From Aspidapion aeneum (lineage: Eukaryota > Arthropoda > Insecta > Coleoptera > Brentidae): a stretch of DNA of 64,000 nt. A model generated the notes under the pieces. The model ran no database searches and was not told the DNA's origin. It worked only from the letters and a program-made list of their open reading frames with translations. This document shows, one piece after another, positions 24,229 to 34,985 of this stretch (positions are counted from its first letter, which is position 1; each line of letters starts with the position of its first letter). The translations under genes and the position numbers were made by a program. The stretch spans positions 60,922,366 through 60,986,365 of the forward strand of contig OY755038.1 of the NCBI GenBank assembly GCA_963576565.1. Reading direction: 5' to 3'.

Positions 24229-24596
24229 TTGGTCAAAAATAGTGGATAATATTATACTATAACGACGCTGCAGCTCAAAAAGCTATCAAACCGTTTGTTT
24301 GTATTTTAATTTGTTGCTATGGTATCTAAACAGTGATGCTATACTTACTCATAGCCACCTTAAAAATAATGACATCTACATGTTGGGTGTCAGTTCTGTT
24401 ATTCTGTTAATAGAGTGCTTGACAAAGTAAAAAACTGTCATTAATAAAGGCAGCTTCTAAAAAACTTTGCTTATTAATAGAGTACCTATGAGAAACAATA
24501 GTAATACTCACATAATAAATATTGCAAAAAACTGTTTACTGTTATTGCAGTTCCATATTTTCATTAAAACTCATGTAAAAACAAAATTCAAGGGGC
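24229..24596. other. Upstream region of recombinase copy 1
   Basis: About 370 bp between the start codon and the palindrome pair, with TTATTAATAGAGTACCTATG-like A+T-rich sequence. It should contain the minus-strand promoter, but no convincing TATA or initiator could be singled out. It is virtually identical at 25958-26325. Confidence 0.45.
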
Positions 24597-24650
24597 AGTG
24601 CGGAAAAGTTACTTTTCCGCACTAGTGCGGCAAAGTTACTTTTCCGCACT
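24597..24650. repeat. Two abutting 27-bp palindromes at the unit junction
   Basis: 24597-24623 is a perfect palindrome with arms AGTGCGGAAAAGT; 24624-24650 has one changed base in the left arm (GCGGCAAAG). They touch with no spacer (ACT|AGT). Unit 1 ends with the first and unit 2 begins with the second. Confidence 0.88.
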
Positions 24651-24766
24651 CAAAACTATTTTATGTAATTTTGCATAAAATTAAATAAGAAACTAAAGAT
24701 TTGTTAATATTTTCTTTATTTTTTAAAATAATAACAGAAAAATCGGAAAACTTTAAACTATATTTA

Positions 24767-25957
24767 CTATTTACTATAAAAATTAAAATTGAAGCTACAA
24801 TTTGTAGCGCATTGCAGGTTCACTGCTGAGTCAGCTCCTTTTAAATGTGCTTTCATTTCACTGGCGTTTATAATTTGGCCCGTTTTTGAAGTAAAAATAT
24901 GAGATTCCTGGATTTCCATGGATTTTACGACACTGGAACTTTCTTCTTGGCCTTGATAAATAATGGAAGATGGTGCCTCACTTTCAATGTGATCTAGCTG
25001 CAGATTCTGATACATGTTGTTTAATGGTTTTTTTGATAAAATGTTTTCCGCAATTTTTTTCTTATTTTGTAGGGAATCCTCTATATAGGATTCCGCCACA
25101 GAAGTGGACTTCCAGCCCCCATGCCTTTTAATATTTGTGATATTGCTTCCTGCGTCAGCTAGCATTGTGGCCGATGATCGTCTAAAGCAATGGCCGGTGT
25201 ACATTTCAGGATTTTTGAGGCCCAGATATCCTGCAATGTTACTTGGCATTTTTCCAAACGTATTAATGCCGACGCATTGATTACCGCACTTTCCAGCTTT
25301 GTAGTTTAGGAAAAAACGATTTGTGGTGCAGTTTAAAGGACGTAACGACTTGTATTTTTTATATAAAGCGATGTAGCTGTCTTCGCAAACCACAAATTTT
25401 CTACATACCTTTGTTTTAGTATCTGGTATGGTAATCAAGAGAATGTCGTCTTTTTCTTCAATGTTGTCGATGGTTAGTTTCGTTAGTTCTTCCCTGCGAC
25501 ACGCCCCAGCTACGCCGAAGATGGTGGCAACTTTCATCATGAGATAAACCGAGTCTGGCGCTTGGGTCAAAAATTTTTCCGTGTCCTCCTTTTCAAATAT
25601 TCTGAATTTTTTTGGTTTAAAGCCTTCATTTTTGCGTTTTAGAAAGGCTGTCAATTTACAAAAATTTTTAAGATCGATGTTATGTTTGACTTTAAGGACC
25701 ATTTTAAACATGGAATACTTGGACCATAAAGTAGAAGGAGAGAGTTTTTTCGATAAATAATAAAAATAGGCCAATATTACCTCCTCTTTTGAAGCAGCCA
25801 CTGCTAAGGTCATACTCTTGCTTTTACACCATGATTCTAAAGCTTCGTATTCTTTGTTGTATCTTGGCGAAGATTTCTCGGGTATCAACGATAGTGTGGC
25901 CGCATTTGCTGCCTCCAAAATCTCCTGGGGCGTTTCCTGTTCGGAATCTGAGTCCAT
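24767..25957 (-). CDS. Tyrosine recombinase, copy 2
   Basis: 396 aa, ATG at 25957, same length and catalytic residues as copy 1 (R154, H256, R259, H279, Y291). It differs at four residues, all in the N-terminal third: 56 (A to S), 84 (V to F), 96 (F to L) and 118 (S to F). The two genes are exactly 1,729 bp apart. Near-identity over flanks as well as coding sequence shows a recent duplication of the whole unit rather than selection on the protein alone. Both copies are intact, so either could supply recombinase to the short relatives elsewhere. Confidence 0.92.
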   Translation of the reverse strand: MDSDSEQETPQEILEAANAATLSLIPEKSSPRYNKEYEALESWCKSKSMTLAVAASKEEVILAYFYYLSKKLSPSTLWSKYSMFKMVLKVKHNIDLKNFCKLTAFLKRKNEGFKPKKFRIFEKEDTEKFLTQAPDSVYLMMKVATIFGVAGACRREELTKLTIDNIEEKDDILLITIPDTKTKVCRKFVVCEDSYIALYKKYKSLRPLNCTTNRFFLNYKAGKCGNQCVGINTFGKMPSNIAGYLGLKNPEMYTGHCFRRSSATMLADAGSNITNIKRHGGWKSTSVAESYIEDSLQNKKKIAENILSKKPLNNMYQNLQLDHIESEAPSSIIYQGQEESSSVVKSMEIQESHIFTSKTGQIINASEMKAHLKGADSAVNLQCATNCSFNFNFYSK

Positions 25958-26325
25958 TGGGTCAAAAATAGTGGATAATATTATACTATAACGACGCTGC
26001 AGCTCAAAAAGCTATCAAACCGTTTGTTTGTATTTTAATTTGTTGCTATGGTATCTAAACAGTGATGCTATACTTACTCATAGCCACCTTAAAAATAATG
26101 ACATCTACATGTTGGGTGTCAGTTCTGTTATTCTGTTAATAGAGTGCTTGACAAAGTAAAAAACTGTCATTAATAAAGGCAGCTTCTAAAAAACTTTGCT
26201 TATTAATAGAGTACCTATGAGAAACAATAGTAATACTCACATAATAAATATTGCAAAAAACTGTTTACTGTTATTGCAGTTCCATATTTTCATTAAAACT
26301 CATGTAAAAACAAAATTCAAGGGGC

Positions 26326-26440
26326 AGTGCGGAAAAGTAACTTTTCCGCACTAGTGCGGCAAAGTAACTTTTCCGCACTAGTGCGGAAAAGTGCTACTTC
26401 CCGCACGCAAAAGAGTGCGGAAAAGTACACTTTTCCGCAC
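26326..26440. repeat. Right-end cluster of four palindromes
   Basis: 26326-26352 and 26353-26379 are 27-bp palindromes like those at the junction (centre A instead of T; the second has GCGGCAAAG). 26381-26406 is an imperfect variant (GTGCGGAAAAGTG/CTACTTCCCGCAC). 26415-26440 pairs GTGCGGAAAAGT with ACTTTTCCGCAC and belongs to the terminal inverted repeat, followed by GCGAGTAGG. Confidence 0.85.
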
Positions 26441-26553
26441 GCGAGTAGGAAAAATATATTTCAGTTTTTAGTTATATTAGCTCACACGTACACTATAACT
26501 ATAGTACCTAGTGTGAGCTTAGGTGCCCATAGATTGGCAGAGTATTTTTTTAA

Positions 26554-27019
26554 ATAGTATTTAGTACCGAACGCATCTAATCTGGTGATATGTGCGTGAT
26601 CCTTCTTGTAAGGTTTACCAGACGCTATCGACAGGTACCAAATAGAACTTTTTCTAACACTTTAAATTTCAATGGGGCCACTATACTATGAATATCTATT
26701 GCAATTCACTTGCTCCTTTATTTAGTCCATTCAAAAAGAACATTAAGTTTTATTCGCAACGGTATAATTATTACGTCTCATTTTCATTATAGCGAGCACA
26801 TCTGAATGAATTAGTTTGTTTTCGTAGTGAAAACGACCTCCAAATGAACTGTTGTTTCAACTGGAGTCGGTAGCCTAACAAATTATTAATTAAAAATTTG
26901 GGTTTATTTCAAACGACTTAGTTTATTATTTTAGTATTTTTTACTTACTGGAGAATTAAATGTACATTGAAATTAAATTTCTATTTTTCTTTTATTTAAT
27001 TTGAGTTTGAGGTACCAAT
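26554..27019. other. Non-coding spacer
   Basis: No reading frame or repeat is recognised. A+T-rich at the right edge, where it meets foldback copy C. Confidence 0.5.
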
Positions 27020-27604
27020 AAAAATACTCTGCCAATATATGGGCACCTAAGCTCACACTAAATACTATAGCTATAGTGTACGTGTGAACTAATATAACTA
27101 AAAATTTAAATATATTTAATTCAACTTCAGACTCAATTACCTTTCGTTTGATACCACACAAGCCATGTTTTGACCTAAACTCTAATTTTTGAAATCTACC
27201 CCCACTCTTTAAAAAAACTAAAATGTATTTTGTTTAACTCCATACTCAATTACCTTTCGTTTGATATCACACACGCCATATTTTCACATAAACTCAAATT
27301 TTTTTAATCTTTTGTTTTTTGTTTTTGTTGAGTTTTAAATGGGACCATGCCGACCCAAGACCCAGCCTAGGTACCAAATTTCATTCAAATCGGGCAAGCG
27401 GTTTTTGAGTTATGCGGGTTGGTCGTTACAGACAGACAGACATTCAGACAGACAGAGAGACGGCGCGACAAAAAAATTTCAAAATCATCTGAAACACAAA
27501 TATATAAAAAATTTTTGAAATCGGAGCAACTTTTTTTTTCTCGAAAAAATTAGGATCAACATAGGTCACACTACTATATTAGTATAGTAGTAATGTGAGC
27601 TAAT
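27020..27604 (+). mobile_element. Foldback repeat with CAGA microsatellite, copy C
   Basis: Same family and orientation as copy A: starts AATACTCTGCCAATATATGG, has the GCTCACAC/CTATAG end, two TTACCTTTCGTTTGATA blocks, CCCAGCCTAGGTACC, a short CAGACAGACA tract (27429-27462) and ends TAGTAATGTGAGCTAATA. The interval 27085-27115 approximates the uninterrupted form of the site occupied by the recombinase element in copy B. Confidence 0.82.
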
Positions 27605-28489
27605 AAAACTGCAGTTAATTATTAGGTTTCCCGTCTCCGCACGACAATATACCGAGGACGTTTATTGTTGACGGTCACGGGTGAACCTGAAACGCTTTCA
27701 CCATCTTTTTACTCGGGGAAATAAATCTACCGGGGTAAGCGCTCACCTCACATCACCTCACGGGCCGTCAAGAATAAACGTCCATAAAATTAAGGGCGTC
27801 AATATTTTAAACGATATTCCACATAGCACTAAAAGAATATTTACATGGCAAGTATATGCCCTTTAGCTACTTTAAAGGATATTCTTTTAGGCATAGGCAT
27901 AGCATATTATTAAAAGAATATTTAGATTCTAAGTATATAACTAGTATATAATTTAAAAAATATTCTTTTAGCATGTTATTTGCATATTCCATGTGATAAA
28001 TACTATTAAATGGTAATTACTTGACGAGTATAAACATTCCTAAAAGAATCTGTTTGGTACATCTGAAGTATATTCGGTGATTGGTGTCAGGTACATACTA
28101 AGCATACTATTATATTTAGCATATTATACTTACAAATATGCTAAGCACATGCTTGGCATTAAAATGGGGTTACCCGTTATCTTTTCTGAGCATGTGCACA
28201 GATAGTGTGCAATATAAATTCGGAACATTCTTTGCAAGCTAATATCATATGCATGTTCTAAGCATGTAAAATTGTTATGTGGGATGAGCTTTAAAAGTGC
28301 GTGTATACTAAAGTTCGCCGTGAATTACGTTTCAACGAACGAAAAACACGAGAGACTCCCGCGCCGGCCGGCCGTCCCAATTGAATATGTGCGCGCGAGC
28401 GGCACACAAGAACAGCGCACTTTACTTTATACGCACTTTAATATAAACATGCGAACGAACGTTCTGCAATCAAAAGAGAACAAATTTAT
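27605..28489. other. Non-coding, with small inverted repeats
   Basis: GGACGTTTATTGTTGACGG (27657) pairs with CCGTCAAGAATAAACGTCC (27766). AAAAGAATATTTA and AAATATTCTTTTAG words recur between 27825 and 27985. A G+C-rich patch (CGCGCCGGCCGGCCG) lies near 28358. No gene could be supported. Confidence 0.5.
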
Positions 28490-28800
28490 CATAACAAAAA
28501 CATTTCATGTAAAAAAAGCCAAGTACGCGAAAATGGTATTCCGCAAAAAGAATTGAGATAAAAGTAAAGCCAAGTTCTTCAATAAAAAAAAGCCAGGTAC
28601 GCGAAAATGCTATTCCGTAAAAAGAATAGAGACAAATTTAAAGCCAAGTTCTCCAATACAATTTCCAAACTAGTAAAAACCTTTTATTTTAAAATTTGTT
28701 TTGTAGAACTTGGCTTTACTTTTATCTCAACTCTTTTTACGGAATACCATTTTCGCGTATTTGGCTTTTTTTACATGAAATGTTTTTATTATGATTTCAC
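28490..28800. mobile_element. Foldback element, copy 1 (AAGCCAAGTACGC arms)
   Basis: The left arm has TTTCATGTAAAAAAAGCCAA, GTACGCGAAAATGGTATTCC and GATAAAAGTAAAGCCAAGTT, duplicated once in degenerate form. The right arm (28707-28790) is the complement. The loop is around TTCCAAACTAGTAAAAACC. A second copy is at 40905-41265. Both are followed by the roughly 140-bp tandem repeat. Confidence 0.8.
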
Positions 28801-28904
28801 TCCTTCTTGAAAGAATTTTGATAATATTTAAGTTTTAAAGTAGTAAAATATGCGGAATATTGTTCAAAACTTTTGTAATGCCTTTTGATTTTTTAAAATT
28901 TCTT

Positions 28905-29300
28905 AATCTCAGATCTCTAGCGTTCCTGGAAGTGGGCAATGTTACTTTCTCATAACTTTACATTCATAGGAGAGGGAAGTAAATTCAAATTTTTGTGGTT
29001 TTTTTTCTACAGTTTTATCATAATTCCTTTCGACCTTCCAAAGCTCAGCTCTTTAGGGTTTCTGGAAGTGGGCAATGTCACTTTTACATAATTTTACATT
29101 TACAGGAGATGGAATCAAATTAAAATTTTGGGGTTTTCAAATTTTTTTCTATAGTTATATCATATTTCCTATCAGTCTGATAAAGCTTAGCACTCTAGTA
29201 TTTCTGGAAGTGGGCAATGTTACTTTTACATAACTTTACATGTATAGGGGAGGGAAGTAATTTATAATTTTGGGGTTTTTATATTTTTTCTAATGGTTTG
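28905..29300. repeat. About 140-bp tandem repeat, three copies
   Basis: TCTAGCGTTCCTGGAAGTGG then CATAACTTTACATTCATAGG recurs from about 28916, 29051 and 29192 (spacings 135 and 141). The same family forms a longer array at 41385-42110, likewise just right of a foldback element. Confidence 0.82.
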
Positions 29301-30436
29301 TCTCTCTGCACCGTAGATGTTATCTTGCATTCTAATTACGAATTATAGCAAGAGAGGACGATATGTTCCTATTGAATTTATAGTACACAGAATCTCGGCC
29401 TTACTTCGGTTCGTGATCATGTGAATCAATTGCGGCGATCGATGACGCCCGCACCCCTGTGATGTCACCAGCGTCAATGGTTAACGTTGGCTGTTAACGT
29501 TGGCTGTTTAAGGTGAATATAACCTTAAATTCATGCACTGAGACAAGTTGGCGTTATCGGTCGGGCCTTATTGTTTTGATTTCGACAATTTTGAAGTTAC
29601 TCGATGGCCCAAAAAGGTGGGCCTGGCCCTGCAACCGTTACTGCAACCAAATCTCTTTGTCTAAACCAGGTCCGCGGGAACAATTTCAGCCTCTCGCAGT
29701 GAGCCGACAGAGGAAATTTGGATGCAATTACAGTTGCTGTTGGAGCTCGCTAACGAGTACGTGTCTTATATTATAGGTAAGATTTATCTCGAATCTAAAA
29801 GTAATTCATAAATCTTTTAAGGATATGCGGTTTCGCAACAAACAAGTAAAAAACACATAAACAGCTAAAACAAAAGGGCGGATTCAAATTTAGGTTCTGT
29901 CATAATTGGGATAAAATTCTGAAAATTTGCGTCTTGCTTCCTCGCAGTTTTGTGCAGGATAGCAATCAGTCATTCTCATATAATTGCAAAAAACCATAAT
30001 GACGACTTCACGCCACGCTGCTTTTTTTTTCTATTCCATTTTCTGAAGTCTTGCCATAAATGTGGTATTCTTGTATAGTCCTTTATAAGGAGCTCAGAAG
30101 CTCCCGATGGGACTTCCAATGTTTCTTGGTTTGGTTTGATTCGGTTGGGTTTGGTTATCTAATTATCGTGGAAACAAAATATTTGGTAAGCATAGGTGCA
30201 CGGTTTACCCTGCGCAGATATTGTGACCAAAGAACTTTTTGTGGTCTTGCACCTCGGAAACGGGAAAACCACCATTTAAGCGTAATCTAAAAAATACAAC
30301 AACGTTGTATGTTGTATGATTTCGAAACCTTGGTCACAAAATATGTATTTTTATACTAAAGTAAGTCTTAGAATTTCAAGTAAGAGTTTTATGATTTTTA
30401 ATTATATAAAGTTAAAGGTTTAATCTTATATACCTA
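29301..30436. other. Over 1 kb without a recognised gene
   Basis: Mixed-composition DNA. An 87-codon frame at 29513-29776 and a 76-codon frame at 30060-30290 show no domain or codon pattern I trust. A 13-bp direct repeat, GTTAACGTTGGCT, occurs twice near 29480. A diverged host exon cannot be excluded. Confidence 0.4.
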
Positions 30437-30811
30437 GGGTAAATGCGGGAGAGTTGCCGCGGAGGGAGAGACGCCGCTTTTCACGTATTTCAATGATTAC
30501 GCTATAACAACCAAGTATGCCCACATTCAGAGGTCATCATTTAGTGAACGGTTATAACATCGGACGTGTTTGTTTTCTAAAATATCGCTTGCAATCCTTG
30601 AATGTACGACGGTAAGGTAAAATTTTTTTAGCAAAATTTTAAGTGCTGTCCTAATAAGTTTGGTTCTTTGCAATGTGGTAGTTTTTTTTCACATTCGTGT
30701 ATTTTATTCAGTATTTTGGAGCTATGTTTACAGGTGCCATGCCGTATTTTGTTGCGTTTTAAATCTGTGACCTTGATAATCAGGTGCGGCATCTCCCCCA
30801 ACAAAAGGGAC

Positions 30812-30841
30812 AGTTCGGTTCGGTTCGGTTCGGTTCGGTTC
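30812..30841. repeat. (TTCGG)n pentanucleotide, about six units
   Basis: Short perfect tract inside the pogo-like element, just before the zinc-finger fragment. A longer tract of the same unit is at 57462-57512. Confidence 0.9.
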
Positions 30842-30868
30842 ATTCAAGACCGAGAAAAAATTCAATAG

Positions 30869-31075
30869 AGTGGCAGCGATGATGAACCTCTACCCAAAAA
30901 GAAAAATGAAAACCAGGAACGCTGCGTGGAATGCTTCGAAGTTTACGCAACAACAACTAAAAAAGTGGATTGGCTACAATGTATTAAATGCTTAAAATGG
31001 CTACATGTCACTTGCACCATGAATGGTGAACTTTTTAACATCCGTTCCAGACTCGAATTAAGGAAAAAAAATTAA
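30869..31075 (+). pseudogene. C-terminal PHD-like zinc finger of a pogo-type transposase
   Basis: An open stretch from 30869 to TAA at 31073-31075 encodes an acidic/basic linker (SDDEPLPKKK) and then C-V-E-C, W-L-Q-C-I-K-C and W-L-H-V-T-C: a C-x2-C...C-x2-C...H-x2-C arrangement. Many insect pogo/Tigger transposases end in such a finger, which supports the element call from the TIRs. The last cysteine pair is absent, so the finger is incomplete, and a stop precedes the fragment (30866). Confidence 0.55.
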
Positions 31076-31348
31076 AATTAGAGGTTTTTTAGAGAAACGG
31101 TTACAGCGGCGTATCTTCTATTTTCACGCGGCATCTCCCCCAGCAATGTGGGAGAGATGCTGACTTTAATTAAAAAGTTTTTTTTTCTATGTTCATGTTT
31201 TTTGACATATATTTTTTATTTTTATATTTTAATAAAGTTTAACGCAGTACATGTGCATTGATTCATTTTGAAGAAAAAAATCTCGAGACTTTTACAGATG
31301 TTACAGCTATTTTTCAAAAAGTGCGGCAACTCTCCCGCATTTACTATA

Positions 31349-32889
31349 TATTCTTCTTGTTACGGTAGCTAACACGATATACAGGTTTGCAATTTAAAAT
31401 AAACCTGAGTGACACCATTTCAGATGCTTATATTGAGTGATATTGAACGTTGTCTCGTAATTAAAATAGTGATACCAATCTAATTATTCAGTGGCTCTGA
31501 TAGAATTTTGGCTATTTAAAAAACACTCCATACCTACAAGTACAGAAAATAACTAATAGAATTTGTAAAAAATAATTAGCACGTTGAAACAAGTAGTTGG
31601 AATTTAAAAGAATAAAAATACTCGTTAGCGTAACTTTTCTGTGCGAAGAATTTTGTAATTTGCCATTCTGCTTTTTCACAAGAAATATAAGCAATAATAG
31701 GGGTTATAAGCCACGACACGTATGTCGACGTAACGTACATTTTTGCATTGTGGGCATGCCCAGTATTTCACAGACGTACGTTGCGTATTACGTGCGACGT
31801 CATGTTGCTCCGCTTAACGAGCGTACGTACGCAACCGAAGATACAAAAAATAGACAAGCGGGTCCGACCTTCTGTGGAAGATAATAGGGGAGCCCCATGT
31901 CCAAAAATTAATCGAAGAAGGCTAAATAGATAGATAGATTTTAGTTACGCGTCTTATATTATTAGCTTAACGTACTATATGCTATTAAACTATAAGACAA
32001 AATAAGTCTTCAATACCTTTTTGCAGCTATGACTGTCGAAAGCAAAGGAAGACGTAGGGATCTAATTTTCCTTTTTTTTTGTTGGGCAAATCTCAGACGA
32101 TTCCACCGTTCTTATATTTACTTCGTTTTATAAATATATGATGTGTCTGTACAACAGGCAGCTTAAGTCAGGGACTGCTGAGGCGCAAATTAAATTCCTT
32201 ACGTCGACGTCGACCTTTTACTTTTCATCCTCATTCGTGAGTCTTACTGCTAACCCCTGCCTGTAGCGACAAAGACAGCGAATTGTGAACCTTTTTGGGT
32301 TATTTAAAGATTTGGACGGTCTTACGACTTGTTAAAATGGGTTACGAATCCTGAAAAATGTTGGCTATAAAATCGCTCTAAAATGAAATATGAGTATTTT
32401 CTAAATAACTCGAAAGGCACACGAGATATGACTCATTTTTTTTACCCTTTTTTCCTCTCCTCGAAAAATATTTATACTTTTTATTGCGTAAAACATAAAA
32501 AAAGAAAAACAGTAACAGAAGAGAATAGGGTCAGAATGGAATGGATAAAGAATATCACAGAGAAAAAATTAGGGTAATGTACTTCAACTTTAAACTCGAA
32601 GAATAAGACAAGCAAGCAATCGAAAAGGGAAAAATAAATAGTAAAGCTAAAAATAATTGTATAAAAGTCAAAAGCAACGCCTGATACTGAAAAGGAAACA
32701 CGAAAATTTTATAAGCATGTGAAAGCAATTTATACTAAATATGTATTATACTGGACATATTGGGCCAAAATTCACATTTTTCTAGTCAATACAGATGCAC
32801 CGTCTTTATTTGTGGAAGTAAGAAAAGTTATCGCCTTAATAACAGCGTTGTTTGATGGATCTCCATCTAACAGCGATAACAGATTAAAA
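31349..32889. other. About 1.5 kb without a recognised feature
   Basis: The region around 31715-31830 is unusually rich in ACGTACG/CGTACG words. The rest is A+T-rich with short frames only. The part from about 32700 may be decayed RTE sequence (see the next entry) but lacks legible motifs. Confidence 0.4.
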
Positions 32890-33390
32890 AAAAGAACTGA
32901 TTAAAATGTTGGAAGAACTGGATACAGCAGCTAAAAATATAGGCTTGAGTATGAACTGCATCAAAACTAAAATCATAACAAGCACAGATGAAGATATCAC
33001 AATCAGAATAAACCAAGAGAAAATAGAACACATAGAGGAATAACCTGGGACAAATTATTAAACTACAAAAAGAAAATCAAACGGCTGAAATCAAGAGACG
33101 AGTAAGATTGGCTTGGGCAACATTCGGTAAATGAAGCTACATAATAAAAATTAAAAATATCCTCAGGACCTCAAAACGAAAGTGTATAACCAATGTATCC
33201 TTCCTGTACTTACCTATGGATTCCAGACCTGGACACTTACAAAATTAAACATGGATAAGGTAACAAGAGCCCAAAGATCAATGGAAAGGCACATTTTACA
33301 TGTAAAGCAGAGGAGAAGTAGCATAATCAGACAGACTCACTGACTGAAAAGAATGTATTGTAAACTGGAGACCTTGGGAAAATAAAAGAA
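32890..33390 (+). pseudogene. RTE-like reverse transcriptase 3' fragment
   Basis: The conceptual reading has MLEELDTAAKNIGLSMNC and K-T-K, then YLG-like sequence after an indel, EIKRRVRLAWATFGK, LKTKVYNQCILPVLTYG and AQRSMERHIL. These are the conserved steps after the catalytic box in RTE-type elements. It is interrupted by stops and frame changes and lacks the FADD box and endonuclease. Decayed, 5' truncated. Confidence 0.75.
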
Positions 33391-34234
33391 GTTAGTATGT
33401 TTGACAATATATTTTTATTTGTGTACATGTTTTTTGTGTTAGGTGCTTCAAGTTCGTAGAAAGTTTACGAAAACCATATTTACTCGGTATTTCCATGCTC
33501 CTATTTGTATGTTCGCAGTTTCAATTGGGACAGGAATATACGAGCCTCTAATGTCACAGAAAAATTTAGTAAAGCTAATTGAGGCCTTATTTTCCAAGCT
33601 TGCCATTAAAAGAGCCGCACTACTCTTCACCACCTCGCACAACGGTGACAGTGGCGGATCTAGGGGGGCAGAGGGGCCCGACATACACCTTTTTTTGTTT
33701 CTACGGAAAAAAATTTCAATTCATCAACCGCAACTTTGGAACAAAATTTACCCACGACACCACTTTTTTACTTTTTTTTATAAAAAAATTAATGGATCCA
33801 TGACGGATCTGATACCTTTCTAGCCAGCCTATTCGCACACTGCAAGTGTAGCCATGATACGTCAGCCTTGAAAACAGTTTCTTGTAAATATCTCAGAAAC
33901 TAAAGCTCCTACGAAGTTTTTGGTTATAACATAAATTATTGAGCAAAATGTAGTGTACTATATTCCGAAAACCGCATATTGATGCGATACTCCGTTGTCG
34001 TTGTTGAACACTATTTCACCTGTAAATTTATTGACAGATATACACACACACAGACGGACATCACGACGATATTGCTTAGATAGGTCAAAATACACCCAAA
34101 TAACACATTTTAGGTATTATCTAAAAAAAAACAAAATATTTCTATGCCCGCTTAGCCACGAAAGACTGTTGTTTTTACAAGCTTTTTTTAGCTTCAGATG
34201 TTCTGTCCAACTATCTAACTAACTATCTATCAAA
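33391..34234. other. Non-coding; one hAT-type end-like motif
   Basis: GTGGCGGATCTAGGGGGG at 33652 resembles the CAGG.GCGGATC ends of the hAT-like element at 46.9 kb but has no partner here. 34130-34170 shares CCGCTTAGCCACGAAAG with the dispersed repeat at 11.0 and 36.1 kb. The 126-codon frame at 33443-33823 looks fortuitous. Confidence 0.4.
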
Positions 34235-34985
34235 TCTTGTGAAGCATTTTTGACACACTTTCCATTATCCGATTTGGATGAAATTTGGTACACACATAGT
34301 GGTCCCATGACAATACAACATTAAGAAAAAAATATACTACCACCTCTACCCCCACCCCTTCTATAGAAAAATGTGTTTTTGACATACTTCTCGTTATCCG
34401 ATTTGGATGAAATTTGGTATACATATAGTGATCCGATCACAATACAATATTAAAAAAAAAATATCCTCACACCCCTACCCCCACCCCCTTCCATAGAAAA
34501 TGCGTTTTTGACACCCTTCCCATTATCCGATTTGGATGAAATTTGTTATACATATAGTGGTCCGATGACAATACAACATTGAAAAAAAGATCCTACCACT
34601 CCTACCCCCACCCCCATCTATAGAAAAATGCGTTTTTGACACACTTCCCATTATCCGATTTGGATGAAATTTGGTATACATATAGTGGTCCGATGACAAT
34701 ACAACAATAATGAAAAAATGTCCTCCCACCCCTACCCTCCACTCCCTTCCATAAAAAATGCGTTTTTGACACACATCACTTCAAATGACATTTATAAAAT
34801 TTGGTATATGCATAAAAGTCCGATGGCAATACAGCCCAAACAAAAAATATGCGTTTTTGACACACATCACTTCAAATGACATTTATAAAATTTGGTATAT
34901 GCATAAAAGTCCGATGGCAATACAGCCCAAACAAAAAATATATTTCTACCTCTACCCCCACCCTCTTCTTCTCCCAATAGAAAAA
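34235..34985. repeat. 129-bp satellite, array 1
   Basis: TTTTTGACACAC...CCCATTATCCGATTTGG, GATGAAATTTGGTATACATA and a C-rich block (CCCCTACCCCCACCCC) repeat at 34251, 34380, 34509, 34637 and 34767 (period 128-130), then two shorter 91-bp variants. It is preceded by CTATCTATCAAATCTTGTGA, exactly as in array 2 (63.5 kb). Confidence 0.92.

Larger units (their letters stand above)
22599..26460 (-). mobile_element. Tyrosine-recombinase transposon with palindromic ends (Crypton-like)
   Basis: Ends are inverted: AATAGTTATTTACCTA, AACAA, then a GTGCGGAAA...TTTTCCGCAC palindrome on the left (22599-22644); on the right (26415-26460) the complement reads AATATATTTTTCCTA followed by GTGCGGAAAAGTGTACTTTT. 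Inside are two head-to-tail units of 1,729 bp (22895-24623 and 24624-26352), each bounded by a 27-bp palindrome and holding one 396-aa recombinase gene on the minus strand. There is no reverse transcriptase or DDE transposase. The flanks match the interior of foldback copy C (about 27085-27115), which serves as an approximate empty site. Insect Cryptons are the closest class I know; inverted termini made of recombinase-site-like palindromes are not what I associate with them. Confidence 0.82.
30437..31346 (+). mobile_element. Pogo-like DNA transposon, internally deleted
   Basis: Terminal inverted repeats share GTAAATGCGGGAGAGTTGCC (30439 onward and the complement ending at 31344), bounded by TA at 30435-30436 and 31347-31348, the Tc1/mariner/pogo target. 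A second inverted motif, GCGGCATCTCCCCCA, is at 30785 and 31121. The only coding trace is a C-terminal zinc finger. The DDE core is gone, so this copy is non-autonomous. Confidence 0.75.

Noticed and set aside
23038..25957. Two adjacent recombinases as domesticated host paralogues
   Set aside because: Flanks, palindromes and non-coding parts are as similar as the genes, and the unit has transposon-like ends, so this is a mobile-element duplication.
29513..29776. 87-codon frame that could be a host exon
   Set aside because: No clear splice sites or domain; kept only as an unassigned region.
33443..33823. 126-codon frame
   Set aside because: It runs through a hAT-end-like motif and low-complexity DNA, with no domain.
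34230..34774. Repetitive 60-95-codon frames in the 129-bp satellites here and at 63.5-63.9 kb
   Set aside because: 129 is divisible by three, so the frame repeats itself; indel-length variation breaks it and no domain is present.
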